The notes under the pieces: generated by a model
Told to the model about the DNA's origin: nothing
Databases searched by the model: none
What the model saw: the letters and a program-made list of their open reading frames with translations, nothing else
Position numbers and translations under genes: made by a program
Shown here: positions 42,388 through 49,579 of the stretch, one piece after another
Layout of the letters: every line of letters begins with the position of its first letter
How positions within the stretch are numbered: the first letter of the stretch is position 1
From: Planctomyces sp. SH-PL14
GTDB lineage: Bacteria > Planctomycetota > Planctomycetia > Planctomycetales > Planctomycetaceae
Assembly: GCF_001610835.1 (NCBI RefSeq)
Contig: NZ_CP011270.1
Location: 5,102,001-5,166,000 of the forward strand
Length of the DNA stretch: 64,000 nt
Reading direction: 5' to 3'

Positions 42388-42579
42388 ATGAAGACCATCG
42401 AGATCACGGTCACTCCGAATGGCCAGACGCAGGTCGAGACGAAGGGGTTCGAAGGGAGCTCATGCCGCCAGGCGAGTGAGTTCCTCGAACGAGCCCTCGG
42501 TCGCACGACTGATGAGCGGCTCACGCCGGACTTCTACGCCACGCAATATCAGTCACACCACACTGAGACCAAGGCCTGA
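42388..42579 (+). CDS. DUF2997 protein
   Basis: 63-residue protein with the DUF2997 pattern: TIEITVTPNGQTQVETKGF, then GSSCRQASEFLERALG. Probably a small beta-sheet plus one helix, with an exposed Cys. It begins nine bases after the DUF1257 stop (GGAGG upstream at 42371). Occurs together with DUF1257 in many bacteria. Function unknown. Confidence 0.88.
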   Translation: MKTIEITVTPNGQTQVETKGFEGSSCRQASEFLERALGRTTDERLTPDFYATQYQSHHTETKA

Positions 42580-42678
42580 CGGCTCCTGCCGCAGGTCTCT
42601 CGGCGCTCATCTTCAATCGTCCTTGGGCCCTCTCCCCGGACACGCTTCCCACATTCTCACCCTCAACGGAGACCACCG

Positions 42679-44142
42679 ATGACGCTCACCGAGCGTTTGC
42701 AGGAGTCGGTCCGCGCCTGCTTCACCGGGCTGTGGATCGAATCCCATGAACATCAGGATGCTCTGCTGGAGATCCAGCAGCTCTGCCGCCAGGAAGGCTG
42801 GCAACTCGCCACCTGGGACATCGACCAGGGGCTTGTCGGTCCCGGAGCCGCAGCGGCTTCGGCGGCGGATCCGCTCTCGGCCATCCGGTCGCTGGGAGCC
42901 CTCGCCCCACCGGAGGGAACGACGCTTCTCGTCCTGCAGAACTTCCACCGATTCCTTCAGTCCGCTGAGATTGTCCAGACGCTCTCCCGGCAGATCTTGG
43001 CCGGGAAGCAGAATCGAACGTTCATCGTCGTCCTGGCGCCGGTCGTCAACATCCCGGTCGAACTCGAGAAGTTGTTCCTCGTCCTGGAGCACGAGCTCCC
43101 AGGGCGAGACCAACTGGCCGAGATCGCCCGCGGGATCGGGACGGAGCAGGGAGACCTTCCGAGCGGCGGCGAGTTGGGCACCCTCCTCGACGCCGCTTCG
43201 GGACTGACCCGCTACGAAGCGGAGGGGGCCTTCAGCCTGTCCCTGGTCCGGCAGGGCCGAATTACCCCGGATGCCGTGTGGGAGCTGAAGACGCGGACGC
43301 TCCGCAAAAGCGGCCTGATGTCGCTCTACCGCGGCGAAGACTCCTTCGACAGCCTGGGAGGACTTGCCGCCCTCAAGGCCTTTTGCCGGCGGTCTCTGCT
43401 GCATCCCCGCGGGCGGACGAAGCCCAAGGGAGTGCTCCTGTTGGGCGTCCCGGGGACCGGCAAGAGCGCCTTCGCTAAGGCGCTCGGCCGGGAGACGGGA
43501 CGTCCCACGCTTTGTCTCGACATCGGAGCCCTCATGGGCTCGCTCGTCGGCCAGACCGAGCAGAACATCCGGCAGGCGCTTCGCATTGCCGATGCGATGG
43601 CGCCCTGCGTCCTGTTCATCGACGAGGTGGAGAAGGCGCTCAGCGGCGTGTCAGGGTCCGGAGACTCGGGAGTCTCCTCCCGGCTCTTCGGATCCCTCCT
43701 GACCTGGATGAACGACCACATGTCGGACGTGTACCTCGTCGCCACCTGCAACGACATCTCCCGGCTTCCTCCAGAGTTCTCCCGGGCGGAACGGTTCGAC
43801 GGGATCTTCTTCCTCAATCTGCCGGGGCAAAGTGAGCGGGAGGCGATCTGGCGGCTCTACGTCGAGCAGTTCGGGCTCGATCCCGATCAGAAGCGTCCGG
43901 CGGATGAGCACTGGACAGGAGCAGAGATCCGAGCCTGCTGCCGCTTGGCGGCCCTGCTCGATCTGCCGCTCGCCCAGGCGGCTCAGAACGTTGTTCCGGT
44001 CGCCGTGACCGCCGCCGAGTCCGTCGATCGGCTCCGGAACTGGGCCAGCGGGCGTTGCCTCTCGGCAGATCAGCCGGGGATCTACTCCGCAGGATCCCTC
44101 TCGAAACCGCCGCGGCGGAAGATCACCCCTTCTCAGAACTGA
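42679..44142 (+). CDS. Ycf46-like AAA+ ATPase
   Basis: 487-residue cytoplasmic ATPase resembling cyanobacterial/plastid Ycf46. The N-terminal 230 residues form a family-specific domain (an inactive-looking Rossmann core, LLVLQNFHRFL). The AAA+ domain has Walker A GVPGTGKSAFAK (about 256), Walker B CVLFIDEVEKAL (about 312), sensor-1 ATCND and an Arg-finger region EFSRAERFDG. A C-terminal lid follows, then a basic tail. ATG at 42679 with GGAG upstream. It is third in the DUF1257 operon. Likely an assembly or remodelling machine; the client is unknown. Confidence 0.9.
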   Translation: MTLTERLQESVRACFTGLWIESHEHQDALLEIQQLCRQEGWQLATWDIDQGLVGPGAAAASAADPLSAIRSLGALAPPEGTTLLVLQNFHRFLQSAEIVQTLSRQILAGKQNRTFIVVLAPVVNIPVELEKLFLVLEHELPGRDQLAEIARGIGTEQGDLPSGGELGTLLDAASGLTRYEAEGAFSLSLVRQGRITPDAVWELKTRTLRKSGLMSLYRGEDSFDSLGGLAALKAFCRRSLLHPRGRTKPKGVLLLGVPGTGKSAFAKALGRETGRPTLCLDIGALMGSLVGQTEQNIRQALRIADAMAPCVLFIDEVEKALSGVSGSGDSGVSSRLFGSLLTWMNDHMSDVYLVATCNDISRLPPEFSRAERFDGIFFLNLPGQSEREAIWRLYVEQFGLDPDQKRPADEHWTGAEIRACCRLAALLDLPLAQAAQNVVPVAVTAAESVDRLRNWASGRCLSADQPGIYSAGSLSKPPRRKITPSQN

Positions 44143-44163
44143 TCCGTAACCCAGGAGTTCGCC

Positions 44164-44469
44164 TTGCTCACATCGCGTGATCTGGCTGTCCTCCGGGCGG
44201 CTCTGATGTTCTTCGATGAAGAGTTGAGCCCGCACGGCGGTGATGCATATCGGCCGTACGTTCCGAAGGGACTTCGACCGGACTTACGGACTGAGGAGGT
44301 CACAGGGCTCCGCAGCCGACTCAAGGCAGCCCGCGTGCGCTACCTGTGCTGTAATGCCGCCGGGACTCAGGCGGTCTCTACGCGGCTCCTGCCCCGGCTG
44401 TCCTCGGCAGAAGCGATGGCAACAGCCGCGGGCGGACGGGTCGTGACGGTCCTGGTCCTGCCCGACTGA
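44164..44469 (+). CDS. hypothetical protein of the AAA+ module
   Basis: 101-residue protein from a TTG at 44164, supported by AGGAG about eight bases upstream. N-terminal helix (LTSRDLAVLRAALMFFDEEL) and two Cys in RYLCCNAAG. It lies 21 bases after the AAA+ gene in the same direction, and nearly touches the convergent XRE gene. Function unknown; co-transcription with the ATPase is likely. Confidence 0.68.
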   Translation: MLTSRDLAVLRAALMFFDEELSPHGGDAYRPYVPKGLRPDLRTEEVTGLRSRLKAARVRYLCCNAAGTQAVSTRLLPRLSSAEAMATAAGGRVVTVLVLPD

Positions 44470-44470
44470 C

Positions 44471-44692
44471 TCAGAGTCCGGTCATGAGCTCGGCCAGACT
44501 GATCCCCAGCGTCCGGGCGATCGCTTCAATGTTTCTCAGGGCTACGTTCCGCTCGCCGCGCTCGATGCCGCCGACGTAGGTACGGTCGAGCTCGCAGGCG
44601 GCGGCAAAGGCTTCCTGGCTGTAGCCCTGCTCCTTCCGGAGCGTGCGGACCCGCTGTCCAAACCGCTCCAGGATGTCTGCTCGCCGTGCCAT
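44471..44692 (-). CDS. XRE-family regulator resembling restriction-modification controller proteins
   Basis: 73-residue helix-turn-helix protein: [20 protein letters not shown], then [19 protein letters not shown] and [16 protein letters not shown]. Size, the DRTY-x-GGIERG recognition region and the closing segment are very close to C (controller) proteins of restriction-modification systems. ATG at 44692 used; a TTG at 44704 would add four residues. It is the only minus-strand gene of the module. A C-box-like operator lies directly upstream, suggesting autoregulation and control of the divergent gene at 44847. No methyltransferase or endonuclease gene is in the window. Confidence 0.9.
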   Translation of the reverse strand: MARRADILERFGQRVRTLRKEQGYSQEAFAAACELDRTYVGGIERGERNVALRNIEAIARTLGISLAELMTGL

Positions 44693-44708
44693 CACGGCAT
44701 TCAATGTT

Positions 44709-44742
44709 GACTATGCGCATCGCTCCACGGACTATGAGTATC
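44709..44742. promoter_or_regulatory. C-box-like operator pair upstream of the XRE gene
   Basis: On the minus strand the segment contains ACTCATAGTCCGTGG, closely resembling controller-protein boxes (GACT...AGTC with CGTGG spacer), and a second half ending CATAGTC. On the plus strand ACTATG-N-G-N-AT occurs at 44710-44720 and 44731-44741, exactly 21 bases (two turns) apart. It sits between divergent genes and may control both. Confidence 0.6.
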
Positions 44743-44846
44743 ATTCCGTGAGCGGCCATTCTGCGGGATCAAGGCGGTCCAATGGCCGCGGGCTCCTTCT
44801 CCATACGTGCTTTTCCTTCACCATCCTCCTCAATCGAGGTCTTTGC

Positions 44847-45734
44847 ATGACGTTACCACTCAACTCCGGCGGCTCGCCGTCGCCTCCATTGCCCACGACC
44901 GGATGGCCGTGGGGCCAGATCGCCATTCTGCTGTTCGGCCTCAGCATGGCCCTCTCGTTTCTCAATGACGCCTCCCGCCATCTGACGGGTCGGGAAGTCG
45001 ATGCGATTGTCGGATTCGCTGGACTGCTCGTTCTCACGGGAGGGGGCCTTGGAATCTTCGCCCTCTGGAAGGCCTGGCGGCTTCGCTCCACAGGACACCG
45101 GCTCACGCGATTGAAGAGACTGACGCAGGTCAATCGCGGTGTCTGGGGACTGGTCCTGGGGCTGACGGCACTCTCCGTCCTCGTCCCGGGGTTCCGCGCG
45201 GCGTCATCGGCCTCGCGACAGGGCCATCCCGGCCCTCCGTCCGGAAGACTGCGAGTCATCTCCTCTCCCAACGGCGCCATCGCGATGAAGGTGCCGGAGG
45301 AATGGACGGACTATCCGCGTGAACTGCTCGCCTCTAACGCATTTGGCGCCATCGACCCGACGCAGCAAATGGGAGTCGCGGTCTTCGTCGAGGATCGCCG
45401 CAATCTGGATGCAAAAAGCGCCCAGGAGTATGCGACGCTCGTTTCGAGTCGGTTCTCCAGGGCCTTCGACAAAGTCGAGCTACTCGAAGCGACGATGTCG
45501 TCTCGCCCTGGAGATCCTGAGTTGCAGGAGTATGTCGACGCCACTAAGGACGGGGAACGAATGCGGTTCTTGCTCGCCTACGTCATCCGGCCCTCACTCT
45601 TCATCCAACTGCGGGCTTGGGCTCCCCCGTCGGTCTTCGAACAGAACGAAGTCCAACTGGCGGAGATCCTGAGATCGGTCCATTACCCGGGCGGCGAACT
45701 GCAGCTCCGTGACCTTTCAGCCTCGCCCCCCTGA
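44847..45734 (+). CDS. membrane-anchored hypothetical protein, paralogue 1
   Basis: 295 residues. N-terminal cytoplasmic Pro-rich start, WPWGQ motif, then about three transmembrane helices within residues 20-120, and a soluble C-terminal domain from about 135 (GAIAMKVPEEWTDYP...MGVAVFVEDRRNL). The soluble part has the rhythm of PsbP/DcrB-like domains, but this is tentative. It is homologous along its whole length to the next gene. ATG at 44847 with GAGG seven bases upstream. Its promoter region holds the C-box-like operator. Confidence 0.75.
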   Translation: MTLPLNSGGSPSPPLPTTGWPWGQIAILLFGLSMALSFLNDASRHLTGREVDAIVGFAGLLVLTGGGLGIFALWKAWRLRSTGHRLTRLKRLTQVNRGVWGLVLGLTALSVLVPGFRAASSASRQGHPGPPSGRLRVISSPNGAIAMKVPEEWTDYPRELLASNAFGAIDPTQQMGVAVFVEDRRNLDAKSAQEYATLVSSRFSRAFDKVELLEATMSSRPGDPELQEYVDATKDGERMRFLLAYVIRPSLFIQLRAWAPPSVFEQNEVQLAEILRSVHYPGGELQLRDLSASPP

Positions 45735-45896
45735 CCGCCATCCGCCCGCCCTCACGTCTGGAGGTCGCGGAACCGACCTGATCAGGATCCAGCAAGGCAC
45801 ATGGGCCCTACGGGCAATCGCCGGTGCTCATCGTATTCGGGGTATCCGCCCGAGATCCGTTCACTAACCCATCACCCTCGTATCGCTGAGGTTCAA

Positions 45897-46754
45897 ATGA
45901 CAGAGGTAAGTCGTCCGAACGAGGCGTCAGAAGGCGAGTGGGACTGGATTCAAAAGCCGTGGCCCTGGGGCCAGCTGGCTTGGATTCAGTTGGGCCTGTC
46001 CTTCCACCTCCACCTGGCGTCTCAATGGCTCGTTCCGAAGGAGAGTCCTTTCTATCAACTGCTCGCACCATCGATGACGATCCTGGGCCTGACTGGGCTT
46101 GCAACAGGAGCGTTCGCACTCTGGAAATCCCGGCAGCTCGAGCGATCTGGCGCCTCTCTTCCAACGTACAAATGGGCGGACAGGACGCTGTTCTTCCTCG
46201 TCATCTGGCTCATGGTTCTGTTTGCCTTAGATTCTGCAAGAAGCTCTCGGAACCTACGACCGCCCGCCGTGGATCCGGAGCCAGTCGTTCAGCCGAACGC
46301 CGGCAGCAAGCCAGTTCTTCAAACGAGCGACAACAAGTTCGAAGTCGACGTTCCTGTCACTTGGATCGAGTCGTCGCCGAATCGCTCGCAGCCCGTCGAT
46401 GTCTCCAGGTCTGATCCATCAGGCAAGTTTGGAGTCGGACTGCGTTCGCAGCCGCGGACGGAGCTTCAAGTCCGCAATGCGGCCGAGTTTGGACTGGCAC
46501 AATTCGAAGCGTTCTCGAAGGCCTTCGATCAAGTGACAGTTCTGGATTCGACGGCGTCGATGCGTCCGGGGCGTCCGCCGTTTCAGCAGACGGTCGAGAC
46601 CGTCCATCAGGGTGTCCGAACCCTCTTCATCTTGTCCTACCAGGAGTCCGAGAAAGCCTTCATTCAATTGAGCGTCTGGGGACCGCCGGACGAAGTGGAG
46701 GTTCTCCGAGAGATTCAGCGCCCCATCTGGGAGAGCCTCCGAGAAGTTCGCTAG
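45897..46754 (+). CDS. membrane-anchored hypothetical protein, paralogue 2
   Basis: 285 residues with the same plan as paralogue 1: WPWGQLAW near residue 22, transmembrane helices to about residue 120 (including the shared GAFALWK, GIFALWK in paralogue 1), and a soluble domain starting NKFEVDVPVTWIE with FGVGLRSQPRTEL and an AEFGLAQFEAFSKAFD stretch parallel to EYATLVSSRFSRAFDKV. The closing VWGPPDEVEV matches AWAPPSVFEQ. ATG at 45897 with GAGG five bases upstream. A tandem duplication; function unknown. Confidence 0.75.
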   Translation: MTEVSRPNEASEGEWDWIQKPWPWGQLAWIQLGLSFHLHLASQWLVPKESPFYQLLAPSMTILGLTGLATGAFALWKSRQLERSGASLPTYKWADRTLFFLVIWLMVLFALDSARSSRNLRPPAVDPEPVVQPNAGSKPVLQTSDNKFEVDVPVTWIESSPNRSQPVDVSRSDPSGKFGVGLRSQPRTELQVRNAAEFGLAQFEAFSKAFDQVTVLDSTASMRPGRPPFQQTVETVHQGVRTLFILSYQESEKAFIQLSVWGPPDEVEVLREIQRPIWESLREVR

Positions 46755-46885
46755 TCGTCTATCGGATCGATCGCGACGACTCGTCTCTGATCACTCATTT
46801 TTGCAGGATCGCTGTTGGGCGGTCGTGATTCCCTGAATCGCGGCTGCCTTTTTGTTTGCGCCATCAATTCCTCAAAGGAGCTCTC

Positions 46886-47851
46886 ATGCCCTCTGTCTCG
46901 ACGGACGAACCACAACCGGCCTCGTCCAACAGTTCCCGAGCCTCACAGCGACTCCGCACGACGATGGCCGCCACCCGCGTCAGCTTCACCTGGATGGGAG
47001 TCCGCAAGGCCCTCAGCCAGGAACAGAAGGCGCAGGCGGCCGATCAGTTCGACGCGGAAGCGAAGTACGTCTCCGCCAGCAAGAAGCTCCTCGACACCCA
47101 GCATCCGCAGTTTCGGGCAGTGACGGGCGTCCGAGGCAAGATTGTCCAGTTCTGGAAGTCCCAGACTCTGCCGTATCCCGAACCCGGTGTCCGGCTCATC
47201 CCGCAGAAGGCGATCGGACGGTTCGACGAGGTCCTCAGCGAGTACCGAGGCGAACTGAACGATGCCGTCGTGGGACTCGACGACGTCTACTCGGAGCTGC
47301 GAAGTGCGGCCCGTAACCGCCTTGGTCGCCTGTTCAATGCCTCCGACTATCCGGTTTCGCTGCGGGACGAGTTTGCGGTCAGCTGGGACTTCCCGGCAGT
47401 CGAGCCGCCGAACTACCTCCAGCAGCTCAACCCGGCCCTGTACGAGCAGGAGAGTCTGCGCGTGCAGGCCCGCTTCGATGAGGCGGTCCAACTGGCCGAA
47501 CAGGCCTTCCTCGACGAGCTGTCCAGGCTCGTCGAGCACCTCACCGAGCGGCTCTCCGGATCCGAAGACGGCAAGCCGAAGGTCTTCCGGGACTCGGCCG
47601 TTGAGAACCTCAGCGAGTTCTTCGATCGCTTCCGCCGGCTGAACATCCACTCCAGCGACGAGCTCGACGCCGTTGTCGAACGGGCTCGGAATCTGGTGAG
47701 TCAGGTTCAGCCGCAGCAGCTCCGCGACGATGCGCCTCTTCGCAGCCGCATGGCGTCGCAGCTCGCGAACGTCCAGGCCTCGCTCGATGGCCTGATGGTC
47801 GATCGGCCTCGCCGCTCGATCATCAGGCCCGCCCGGCCGGAGTCGACGTGA
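46886..47851 (+). CDS. coiled-coil protein resembling the DUF3150 group, AAA+ module
   Basis: 321-residue soluble protein from ATG at 46886 with AAAGGAG six bases upstream. After a Ser/Thr-rich start, conserved-looking segments are ATRVSFTWMGVRKALSQEQK, GVRGKIVQFWKSQTLPYPEP and GVRLIPQKAIGRF, then long helices (LAEQAFLDELSRLVEHL). The arrangement is reminiscent of DUF3150 proteins, which travel with AAA+ and von Willebrand proteins; I am not certain of the family. It could be the partner or substrate of the Ycf46-like ATPase. Its stop overlaps the next start. Confidence 0.75.
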   Translation: MPSVSTDEPQPASSNSSRASQRLRTTMAATRVSFTWMGVRKALSQEQKAQAADQFDAEAKYVSASKKLLDTQHPQFRAVTGVRGKIVQFWKSQTLPYPEPGVRLIPQKAIGRFDEVLSEYRGELNDAVVGLDDVYSELRSAARNRLGRLFNASDYPVSLRDEFAVSWDFPAVEPPNYLQQLNPALYEQESLRVQARFDEAVQLAEQAFLDELSRLVEHLTERLSGSEDGKPKVFRDSAVENLSEFFDRFRRLNIHSSDELDAVVERARNLVSQVQPQQLRDDAPLRSRMASQLANVQASLDGLMVDRPRRSIIRPARPEST

Positions 47852-48087
47852 TGGAGGTGCTTATCCATCACGACGGCAACGTAACCACGCTTTACGACGA
47901 GACTCTCGATCTCAGACCGCTCGGCCGCCAATCCATCGAACGGGCTAGCCAAGTCGAGCCGGATCACGAGGGCCGCTGGACAGCGCAGCTGATTGGAGGA
48001 CCCCGGTTGGGGCCCTTTGATCGCCGGTCCGACGCCATCGCGGCCGAGATCGCCTGGCTGGAAGCGAACCGTCTTTCCGGCGGGTGA
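47851..48087 (+). CDS. small hypothetical protein of the AAA+ module
   Basis: 78 residues. ATG at 47851 overlaps the stop of the coiled-coil gene, implying coupled translation. The C-terminus (GRWTAQLIGGPRLGPFDRRS then DAIAAEIAWLE) looks like a compact beta-plus-helix fold. An intrinsic terminator follows 40 bases later, so this is probably the last gene of that transcript. Function unknown. Confidence 0.72.
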   Translation: MEVLIHHDGNVTTLYDETLDLRPLGRQSIERASQVEPDHEGRWTAQLIGGPRLGPFDRRSDAIAAEIAWLEANRLSGG

Positions 48088-48128
48088 GCCAGCCCGAAGT
48101 CGGATGCGCACGCTCTCGAACCATCACA

Positions 48129-48159
48129 CGCCGCCCGCGTTGGGCGGCGTTTTCTTTTT
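48129..48159 (+). terminator. intrinsic terminator in the AAA+ module
   Basis: Perfect 8-bp stem CGCCGCCC (48129-48136) and GGGCGGCG (48142-48149) with loop GCGTT, followed by TTTTCTTTTT. A textbook rho-independent terminator ending the transcript of the coiled-coil and small protein genes. Confidence 0.92.
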
Positions 48160-48178
48160 GGCCTGCAACGGAGCCCAC

Positions 48179-48427
48179 ATGTCCCTACGTCAGACCTTTG
48201 AAGACTGCGCCGTGCAGTCGATCGCCGAAATCCTGGAGGAGAACCTGCCCGGTGAGCAGCAGGACCTCGACCGGGAGATCTCGCGTGCAACGGGCGACAG
48301 CCCGCAGACGATCGGCCAGCACGGCTTTGTGCGGTTGAGGTCGTTCCCCGTCGAACGGGATCCCGAGGACCTGATCGTCGATTGGGACGCGCTCGACCTG
48401 GAACGGAATGTTCCCATCGCACCCTAA
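48179..48427 (+). CDS. small hypothetical protein after the terminator
   Basis: 82 residues from ATG at 48179, with GGAG six bases upstream. Acidic, with EDCAVQSIAEILEENLPGEQ as a helix and a C-terminal WDALDLERNVP. No motif or family recognised. It starts just past a strong terminator, so it either depends on readthrough or has its own promoter overlapping the terminator. Confidence 0.65.
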   Translation: MSLRQTFEDCAVQSIAEILEENLPGEQQDLDREISRATGDSPQTIGQHGFVRLRSFPVERDPEDLIVDWDALDLERNVPIAP

Positions 48428-48543
48428 TCGCGGGGCCACCGGCGGCTGATTGCCGCCCAGTTGCCACGCATGACATTGCTGCAATCGCTCGTCATGCCGC
48501 TCGAAGTCGGGCGGCTCCTCGCACAACTCAGAAGGAGATTCGT

Positions 48544-48723
48544 TTGAGTGCTCGTCAGAAACTGAACAATGCCCACGTCAATGGAGCTCTGATCGTCGCG
48601 GCCCTAATCGGGACAGCGAGCGGCTCGTGGGCCGTCTTCCTCCTTACCGCTCTCACTGGGCTAGCGATGGCTCTTCATTCGGGAGCGATCCGCTTGGGAC
48701 CACGCAACAGACGCGATCGTTGA
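48544..48723 (+). CDS. small membrane protein, last gene of the module
   Basis: 59 residues from TTG at 48544 with AAGGAG about seven bases before it. Two hydrophobic segments (NGALIVAALIGTASG and AVFLLTALTGLAMAL) suggest a helical hairpin in the membrane. Basic C-terminus. A 30-bp palindrome follows. Function unknown. Confidence 0.62.
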   Translation: MSARQKLNNAHVNGALIVAALIGTASGSWAVFLLTALTGLAMALHSGAIRLGPRNRRDR

Positions 48724-49109
48724 CCCGAACTGAGCCCGACTCTTACGCGAACTGGATTATCCTCCACTTCGTACCGTCGGAGTGCCCCCACCGTACGGTG
48801 GGGGCACTCTGGCAAACGTTTAGCTATCAGCGACGTTTATGAAGCGAGCTCACAGCTCTCCTTTGAAGGATGCGAGATCCACTTCAGAGTGCGAAGAACG
48901 CACCGAGTTCAAGATCAATGGGACCTCCGCCAACCGCGAACTGTCTTTCGGTCGTGCCGAACTTGCGACGTGATCCGGTTGTAACGGCTTCTCGACGCGC
49001 ATTCCCCGTACTGCGGTCAGCGGATCTGAGCTGCGCCACATTGATCCGACGTCGATCGTCGAAAAATAGGGGTGAAACGGACTCTGTACCTCACGGATGA
49101 GGCGGCGCG
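48724..49109. other. intergenic boundary between AAA+ module and metal-efflux island
   Basis: About 390 bases without a convincing gene; the only strong feature is the palindrome at 48780-48809. The right part must hold the promoter of the metal-efflux genes, but no metal-regulator operator was recognised. Confidence 0.5.
48780..48809. repeat. 30-bp perfect palindrome at the module's end
   Basis: Arms GAGTGCCCCCACCGT and ACGGTGGGGGCACTC are exact reverse complements with no spacer. No T-tract follows on either strand. It may fold as a bidirectional transcription barrier or be a protein-binding or recombination site marking the island end. Confidence 0.85.
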
Positions 49110-49517
49110 GTGAACTGGCGGTTGAGAATTGCCGGGTGTGCATTCTCCATCATTTGCCTCCTGCAAATGATGATGCCCTGCCATTGCGCGAACCACATCG
49201 CCACCGAAACTCAATCGGGAGGATGCAGTTGCTGCGGGGCGTGTGATCACGTGTGCCCGTCCTCGGACGACGCCTGCAAGGCTGGCAAAGAATCTCAGAA
49301 GCACGAGGCTCCAGCACCTTGTGAGAAGTGCGCCAAACGGCCTTTCGTCGCTGCGTACAAGATTGAAACCGGCTCGGAGAATGTGGACGGGGCGATCTCG
49401 GTAACGCTCCACACCGAGTTCCGCCTGTCCGTCGGCCACTACGAACCCCTTGCAGTTCGCTCGGCATGGTTGGACATCGTCATTGAGGCGAGGTGCACGC
49501 AGAGGATGCAGGTTTAG
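49110..49517 (+). CDS. secreted Cys-rich protein, first gene of the metal-efflux island
   Basis: 135 residues from GTG at 49110 with GAGG seven bases upstream. A hydrophobic signal segment (residues 5-25) is followed by a Cys cluster (CSCCGACDHVC, then further Cys at SDDAC and PCEKC) typical of metal binding, and a beta-rich C-terminal part. No family recognised. Its place before an RND efflux operon suggests a periplasmic metal-binding role. Confidence 0.7.
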   Translation: MNWRLRIAGCAFSIICLLQMMMPCHCANHIATETQSGGCSCCGACDHVCPSSDDACKAGKESQKHEAPAPCEKCAKRPFVAAYKIETGSENVDGAISVTLHTEFRLSVGHYEPLAVRSAWLDIVIEARCTQRMQV

Positions 49518-49579
49518 AAGGGACAAACGGCTGTCTCAACCGTTCCTGTCCCTCTTCTCGCATCTCCACAGGTCCCTCA

